From assembly GCA_002239025.1 (NCBI GenBank), contig MPNM01000002.1, forward strand, positions 310,001 through 374,000: 64,000 nucleotides of DNA. The letters are read 5' to 3'. Shown piece by piece: positions 59,209-64,000 of the stretch; position 1 is the first letter of the stretch, and each line of letters opens with the position of its first letter. Origin of the DNA: Chloroflexi bacterium bin125 (GTDB taxonomy: Bacteria; Chloroflexota; Dehalococcoidia; Bin125). The notes beneath the pieces were generated by a model. The model did not search any database and had not been told where the DNA came from. It saw nothing but the letters and a program-made list of their open reading frames with translations. A program made the position numbers and the translations under genes.

Positions 59209-61062
59209 CTATGCCGCTTGCTGCTCGCGGCACCACGCGTTTCCAGGATGCTCCGCGCAGTACTTCACCAGCAGTGGAGCGCACTCGCCTGGGACTGGCT
59301 CAGTCGATTCCGGGCTAATCAATTCAATGCATCGCTCTTGAGAAACCGATTCCAAGTCAGCCTTGATCGATGTGTTGCTCGTCCACGTGCTCTCAGAATC
59401 ATCCGCAACATTCTCGTCGTCGGATTCTGGTTCACATCCCGCATGCTGCGGATTCTCTGCGCAATATTGCTGCTGTAACAACTGACAACTCTCGGTGATC
59501 ATTGCGAGCCCGCCAATCGCCGAAATGCAACGAAGCTCTGCGCTGGTGTACCGCGAAGCTGACGTCTCTTCCTGCTCATCCTCCTCATCGTCATCCGAAC
59601 CAAACTCCTGACGGCACCACCAGTTATCCATGTGAGCCGCGCAGTACGTGCGCAATATCTCCGTGCACTCTTCGCCAATCATCGACGGAGACTCTGGTTG
59701 GATTGACTCAATGCACTGAAGCTCAACTGATGTGTACTCCTCAGATGGTGAACCGTTCGCAGCCTCTTCATCGTCACCCTCTTCGTCGCCACCGTCTGCA
59801 TCCTCATCCGAACCAAACTCCTGACGGCACCACCAGTTATCCATGTGGGCCACGCAGTACGCGCGCAAAATCTTCGTGCACTCTTCGCCAATCATCGACG
59901 GAGACTCCGGCTGGATTGACGCAATGCACTGAAGCTCAACCGATGTGCGTTCCTCAAATGGTGAGCCGCTCGCCGCTTCTTCATCGTCACCCTCTTCATC
60001 GTCGCCGTCCTCATCGTCACTACCGTCGTTGTCTTCGTCCTCGCCCTCTTTGGCTTCTTCGCCAGCACACCAAATGTGCGACGGATGCTCGGCACAATAG
60101 GTCGTTAGCGTCGGCGCGCAGCCGTCGGGCAGGATGGACGAGTCCCCACCAATCGCAATGATTCCCAAGCAACGATCAATGCCTTCTTCCGCCCCGGTTT
60201 GGCTCCCGCCTGGGTCGGATGACGATGCTTCCTGCTGCTGCTGCTCCTCCTCCCTCGGATGATGGAGCCGGCAATATGCGAAATCGTGGTGGTCGACGCA
60301 GTACAGAGTCAGGAAGTTGGCGCAGGTGTCACTGGTCATGGCATCGATGTTGAACGCAACCTCGGCCAGACAGCTTGCGACAGTTTCATTCTCGGTTGTC
60401 GCGCCCGAGTTCAGACGGCTGGCGATGCTGACGTCATCTTCCAGTGTCGCCTCCTCCTCCATCTGATCGTCGGTGGCCCAGACCCTGGTGAACCTGACCG
60501 GCGTGCCATATTGCCAACGATGGTGGGTGATCCGCTCCGACCAAAATCGGCGCTCGCCGAGTAATGCCGCCCCATACGCTTCTACCTCGCTATTCGGCAA
60601 CTGCCTAGCGTCCAACTTCGGTTCAATCGCGAATTCGATTCGACTGTCCTGCGGGTTGCGCCGAGCGACGATGCGCGCCTCGACACCGAGCGTCCCTTGA
60701 GGCACAGCAAGGTCACTGAAATCCTTGGAGTCGTGGTACGGCGCTTGCAACAGGAACGAGGGCCAGCCGCGAAGCCAACGATGATGTTCCACCACTCTGG
60801 GGAAGAACCGTCGCTCCTCAAGATGCAGCAATCGTGGCTTGCCCTCGGCGTCAATCCGTTGGATCCCAAACTCCACCCGGCCGTCTGGATTCAATCGGGC
60901 CGCGACCCGGACCACGAACTCCTCACTAACCTGCGCGTTCGTCTCCTCTGGCGAAAGCGCCATCGCCGCGGCCCCGACCACCACGCTCAGCAATCCCAGC
61001 AGGATCGTCCGCGACCATCCGCCAGTCACATCCAGAATCGAGATTGCGCAACTCCCTGCCAC
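59209..61062 (-). CDS. Exported protein with six four-cysteine modules
   Basis: A 617-residue protein with GTG start at 61062 and a signal-like segment at 19-43 (TILLGLLSVVVGAAAMAL). Residues 49-195 hold two related beta-type repeats (VVRVAARLNPDGRVEFGIQ; RIVARRNPQDSRIEFAIE), each ending in HHRW. Six modules follow with spacing C-x(13-16)-C-x7-C-x8-C: cysteines 231/247/255/264, 298/315/323/332, 379/395/403/412, 450/466/474/483, 512/526/534/543 and 578/594/602/611. Each has a C-x-x-x-I core and Y-C-x-x-H. Acidic linkers of 10-50 residues separate them. Modules 3 and 4 are nearly identical. Each module probably forms two disulfides. Function unknown. Confidence 0.85.
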   Translation of the reverse strand: MAGSCAISILDVTGGWSRTILLGLLSVVVGAAAMALSPEETNAQVSEEFVVRVAARLNPDGRVEFGIQRIDAEGKPRLLHLEERRFFPRVVEHHRWLRGWPSFLLQAPYHDSKDFSDLAVPQGTLGVEARIVARRNPQDSRIEFAIEPKLDARQLPNSEVEAYGAALLGERRFWSERITHHRWQYGTPVRFTRVWATDDQMEEEATLEDDVSIASRLNSGATTENETVASCLAEVAFNIDAMTSDTCANFLTLYCVDHHDFAYCRLHHPREEEQQQQEASSSDPGGSQTGAEEGIDRCLGIIAIGGDSSILPDGCAPTLTTYCAEHPSHIWCAGEEAKEGEDEDNDGSDDEDGDDEEGDDEEAASGSPFEERTSVELQCIASIQPESPSMIGEECTKILRAYCVAHMDNWWCRQEFGSDEDADGGDEEGDDEEAANGSPSEEYTSVELQCIESIQPESPSMIGEECTEILRTYCAAHMDNWWCRQEFGSDDDEEDEQEETSASRYTSAELRCISAIGGLAMITESCQLLQQQYCAENPQHAGCEPESDDENVADDSESTWTSNTSIKADLESVSQERCIELISPESTEPVPGECAPLLVKYCAEHPGNAWCREQQAA

Positions 61063-61339
61063 CGCAGTGTGACAATCTTAGGGACGATTGCGAAGGGTGT
61101 GTTAGGGAATCGCAGCCAGTTTGAGAATCTAGTCAGACAGGAGCCCTCCGCGGCATCGCTCGCATGTGGCCGCCGCAGGCAATCTCACTCACTCAGGGGC
61201 TTGGCACTGTATCTGGAACTGGCCCTCAACCGACGCGATACTCCAGGCAGATACTGGAATGTCGGCTCGTGTGAAGTATGCCCTCAAGGGCAGCGTCTCA
61301 CACGGAGCCGACATTCCCCAGCCACCGGTGACGTTGGGT
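61063..61339. other. Intergenic spacer, nothing recognised
   Basis: About 277 bp between the cysteine-module protein and the ThDP-enzyme gene. I see no gene, RNA or strong repeat. It presumably contains the promoter of the minus-strand gene at 61062. Confidence 0.4.
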
Positions 61340-62986
61340 CTACCGATGCACCGAGTAGTCGATCTCCTTTGACGTGATCACCTCGATCAACGCCGCCTGA
61401 CCGTTCTCGGTTGCCTGGATGCCTCGCTTGAACGCCGCGTTCAGGTCCTCGGGCGACTCCACGCGCTCGCCGTAACCGCCGAAGGCTTTGGCCATGTCGG
61501 CGTAGTGACCCGAGATGTCCGTCGCCCGGTACTTCTCCGTCGCCGTCTGCATGATCGGCAGCTCGATCGCCATCGAGAAGTTGTTCAGCAGCACGCTCAG
61601 GATCGGAATGTTCTCGCGCACGGCAGTCTCGAAGTCCATGCCGGTCATACCGATCGCCGCGTCGCCCCAGACGTTGAGGCAGGTCTTCTCCGGCGCGGAG
61701 ACCTTCGCGCCCATCGCATACCCAAGCCCGGTGCCGAGCTGCGTCGTCTTGCCCCAGCCGATGTAGCTCAGCGGCGTCGTCGAGTTCCAGAACGGCGACA
61801 TCTGGTCACGCGGCGATCCCGCGTCATGCGTCGCCACGACGTTATCGATCCCCACCGTCTCGTCCAGCGTCGCGTGCAGATCCTTAAGCGCCCGGTACGG
61901 GTTGATCGGCGCGTCGTTCGAGTCGCTCTTGTGCGACCACTGGGCGCGCCAGTCGCCGTTGATCTGCGCAATCCTGGCCGCAATCGCATCAGCCCGACCG
62001 CGAGGCCCGGCGATCAGTTCGCGCGCCTCGGCAATGATCGCGTCCAGCACCAGCGCCGCGTCGCCGACCACGCCCTCCGAGATCTCGACCTCGTTGTTGA
62101 AGTCCTCGGGGTCGAGCGTCGCGTGGATGTAGTACGGACCCTTCGGCATCTGCAGGCCGAAGCCCGTCTTGGCGAACGAGCAGCCAATCCCAAACACCAC
62201 ATCAGCGTCCTGGAGGAACTCATGCACGGCGCGCGGGAAGGCGCGACCGCCTGAGCCCAACGAAAGCGGATGCGTCTCGGGGAACGCGCTCTTGCCCTGC
62301 AGCGATGTCGTCACCGGCGCCTCAAGTAGTTCGGCCAACTCCCGTAGCTGGTCCCAGGCCTTGGCGTAGTGAACGCCCTGGCCGGCGTAGATCACCGGTC
62401 GTTCAGCGTTGACCAGCGATTGCGCGGCTCTGCGAGCATCCGCCGGATCCGGGCCGGTGCGATGCGCCGGCGTTGGCGTGTAGTTGATCGGCTCTTCGAT
62501 GTCCGCGCCCCAGATGTCGCCGGGAATCTCCAACACCACCGGTCGCTGCCGGCCGTTCTTGGCGTGCGTGAACGCGCGACGCATCGCGTTCGACAGATCA
62601 TTGGGGTCGGTCAGTTGCTCGGTCCACTTACTTACGTGCTGGAAGTTGACCAGCCCGGAGAAGTTCGGCGCGACATTCGTCTGCGACCGCGCGTAACCGC
62701 CGGGAATCGCGACCAGCGGCGCCGACTCGCTCCAGGCCTGAGCCAGACCGCCAAACGAGTTCTCTGAACCGGGGCCGTTCTGCGTCAGATACACAGCCAC
62801 CTGGTCGCCCGAGTTCATCCGTGCAAACGCGTCGGCAATGTGAATCGCCGTGCGTTCCTGCCGCACCACAATCGTGCGGATATCGGCCTGCGCCGCCGCC
62901 TCAAAGATCGGATTGACGGGATAGCCGACAACAAACTCGACCCCTTCCCGCTTCAACATCTCAGCAATCGCGTTGGCAGTCTTCAT
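61340..62986 (-). CDS. Thiamine-diphosphate-dependent enzyme (acetolactate synthase-like)
   Basis: A 548-residue ThDP enzyme with the usual three domains. The activating glutamate is E44 in VVRQERTAIHIADA. The central domain has RRAAQSLVNAERPVIYAGQG. The ThDP-binding motif starts at WGDAAIGMTGMDFETA, a GDA variant of GDG, and closes with LLNN. It resembles ilvB-like large subunits but lacks the small subunit gene, and FAD-site residues are not clear. Members include oxalyl-CoA decarboxylase, benzaldehyde lyase and sulfoacetaldehyde acetyltransferase-like enzymes. AAGGAG lies 7 bp before the ATG. The amidase at 63149 is upstream in the same direction. Confidence 0.9.
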   Translation of the reverse strand: MKTANAIAEMLKREGVEFVVGYPVNPIFEAAAQADIRTIVVRQERTAIHIADAFARMNSGDQVAVYLTQNGPGSENSFGGLAQAWSESAPLVAIPGGYARSQTNVAPNFSGLVNFQHVSKWTEQLTDPNDLSNAMRRAFTHAKNGRQRPVVLEIPGDIWGADIEEPINYTPTPAHRTGPDPADARRAAQSLVNAERPVIYAGQGVHYAKAWDQLRELAELLEAPVTTSLQGKSAFPETHPLSLGSGGRAFPRAVHEFLQDADVVFGIGCSFAKTGFGLQMPKGPYYIHATLDPEDFNNEVEISEGVVGDAALVLDAIIAEARELIAGPRGRADAIAARIAQINGDWRAQWSHKSDSNDAPINPYRALKDLHATLDETVGIDNVVATHDAGSPRDQMSPFWNSTTPLSYIGWGKTTQLGTGLGYAMGAKVSAPEKTCLNVWGDAAIGMTGMDFETAVRENIPILSVLLNNFSMAIELPIMQTATEKYRATDISGHYADMAKAFGGYGERVESPEDLNAAFKRGIQATENGQAALIEVITSKEIDYSVHR

Positions 62987-62999
62987 TCGTTAGCTCCTT

Positions 63000-63150
63000 C
63001 ATTCTCAACGCTCCCCCCTTGGGGGAGCTGGCGCGAAGCGACTGAGGGGGCCGCTCGCAGTGATACGTTTCGTGTGCTCGGGGCGGACCCTCCGCCCTTC
63101 GGGGCATCCCCGCATCGAGTACGGGACACCTCCCCCAGAGGGGGAGGTCT
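63000..63150. repeat. Palindromic repeats between ThDP enzyme and amidase genes
   Basis: GCTCCCCCCTTGGGGGAGC with TGGCGCGAAGCGACTGAGGGG at 63009-63050, and CCTCCCCCAGAGGGGGAGG at 63129-63147, just before the amidase stop codon. Confidence 0.7.
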
Positions 63151-64000
63151 ATGTGTCGGAGTGTACGGGAGGCTTCCGACCTGCCCACGGCTGAGCTGCT
63201 TCCAGCTGAGCACCCAACCGGTACAGCGTCGCCTCATCTGCATAAGGGGCGACGAACTGCGTCCCCACAGGCAAGCCCGCGTCATTCCAATACAGCGGAA
63301 CCGAGGCCGCCGGATTGCCCGACGCATTGAACAGCGATGTGAACGCCACCGTGCGCTGCACATCGTGGCCTTGCTCGAACAGGTCCTCGCGATCCAGCGA
63401 CAACCGGCCCAGCTCCAGCGGCGGAACGGCCATCGTCGGAGTCAGCATCACGTCGTATCCAGGACTATCGATCCCGGCGAACCATCGCCCCACGTAACGA
63501 CCAATCGCGTGAACGGCCCGCGTCGCCGCGATGTACGCGGTCGCCGTCGGCATCTCACCTGAGATCATCCGCCAGGTCAGCGGCTCCATGTCTTCCGGAT
63601 TCGGAGTCCGGCCCAGTTCCTCGGCCTTCTGATCGAACGCCAACTTGGTCGACGGACGCACGATGTCAAAGAGCGGATTACGGACCTCTTCGGGGATGTC
63701 CAGGACCGCATCCTCGACCTCATGCCCCAACGAACGCAGCAACGCTGCGGAGTGCTCGGTCGCCGCGATGCAGTCTGGATCAACCTCTGAGTCGTTGAAC
63801 GGCTTCATGATCACGCCGACGCGCAACTTGCCGGGGTCACGTCCGACTTCCTCCGACCAGAGACGCTCCGGCGGCGGTGCAAAGTAGGGAGCGCCAATGT
63901 CGGGACCTGCCGTCGCGTCGAGCAGCACCGCCGAGTCCCGCACCGTTCGCGAGACCACATGCACGCCCGACATGCCGGCCCAGCCTTCGCCTACGTCAGG
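63149..64000 (-). CDS. Amidase, C-terminal part (5' end outside window)
   Basis: The minus frame is open from the stop at 63149-63151 to the window edge, giving the last ~283 residues of an amidase-signature enzyme. At the edge it reads PDVGEGWAGMSGVHVVSRTVRD, which lies downstream of the catalytic serines; the triad is therefore outside the window. DAGLPVGTQFVAPYADEATLYRLGAQLE is the conserved C-terminus. It is upstream of the ThDP enzyme gene and on the same strand. Different from the 7970 amidase at sequence level. Confidence 0.9.
   Translation of the reverse strand, partial: PDVGEGWAGMSGVHVVSRTVRDSAVLLDATAGPDIGAPYFAPPPERLWSEEVGRDPGKLRVGVIMKPFNDSEVDPDCIAATEHSAALLRSLGHEVEDAVLDIPEEVRNPLFDIVRPSTKLAFDQKAEELGRTPNPEDMEPLTWRMISGEMPTATAYIAATRAVHAIGRYVGRWFAGIDSPGYDVMLTPTMAVPPLELGRLSLDREDLFEQGHDVQRTVAFTSLFNASGNPAASVPLYWNDAGLPVGTQFVAPYADEATLYRLGAQLEAAQPWAGRKPPVHSDT

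Overview
This is a GC-rich, densely coded stretch of bacterial chromosome. It most resembles Chloroflexota of the SAR202/Dehalococcoidia type. That placement is inference from gene style: substrate-binding proteins with twin-arginine lipoprotein signals and glutamine-rich tethers, a DUF3090 protein, CaiB/BaiF CoA-transferases, amidases, a nitronate-monooxygenase-like enzyme, and a secreted protein with a two-repeat N-terminal domain I associate with Chloroflexota. There is no rRNA or tRNA gene to fix the taxonomy.

Layout. 1-2.5 kb: a cut-off CoA-transferase, a GIY-YIG nuclease boxed by near-perfect inverted repeats, and a flavin oxidoreductase. 2.6-4.5 kb: small proteins, a 2Fe-2S ferredoxin and a LysR regulator. 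4.5-7.2 kb: an operon of acyl-CoA synthetase (ADP-forming) subunit, heavy-metal-domain protein and endonuclease IV. 7.2-11.3 kb: a hydrolase, then an amidase / enoyl-CoA hydratase / ThiS-MoaD / zinc-ribbon cluster. 11.3-17.5 kb: a peroxiredoxin, DUF3090, an MFS carrier, two paralogous membrane proteins, a nitroreductase, FabD and a VOC protein. 17.6-25.8 kb: CtpA protease, a rhodanese, two exported thioredoxin-fold lipoproteins, NudC and formate-tetrahydrofolate ligase. 26.2-30.4 kb: a glycine-betaine-type ABC system. 30.4-32.5 kb: SmpB, tmRNA and an XRE regulator. 32.8-37.5 kb: a peptide-type ABC operon. 37.9-42.9 kb: mutS-mutL. 43.4-45.9 kb: a NuoE/NuoF pair. 46-53.3 kb: an SMP-30-like protein, SDR, dienelactone hydrolase and a second peptide-type binding protein. 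53.3-55.3 kb: a visibly more AT-rich island with a 49-residue zinc-ribbon protein, an orphan DndB/DGQHR protein and an NrtS-like protein. 55.3-64 kb: acyl-CoA dehydrogenase, a tandem CaiB fusion, a six-module cysteine-repeat exported protein, a ThDP enzyme and a cut-off amidase.

The main discovery is two genes that a standard caller would truncate. A peroxiredoxin (11873-12331, minus) and a two-domain rhodanese (19243-20100, plus) each carry a single in-frame TGA exactly where the catalytic cysteine belongs. Conserved family sequence continues in the same frame, and a hairpin with bacterial SECIS geometry follows each TGA. The simplest reading is that both are selenoproteins. No selA, selB, selC or selD gene lies in the window.

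Intergenic space is filled with several families of palindromic repeats. One copy sits in frame inside the CaiB fusion and codes for its linker; another forms the C-terminus of a hydrolase. Together the genes suggest a heterotroph that imports peptides and osmolytes, degrades CoA-linked acids and amides, and has a substantial exported redox system.
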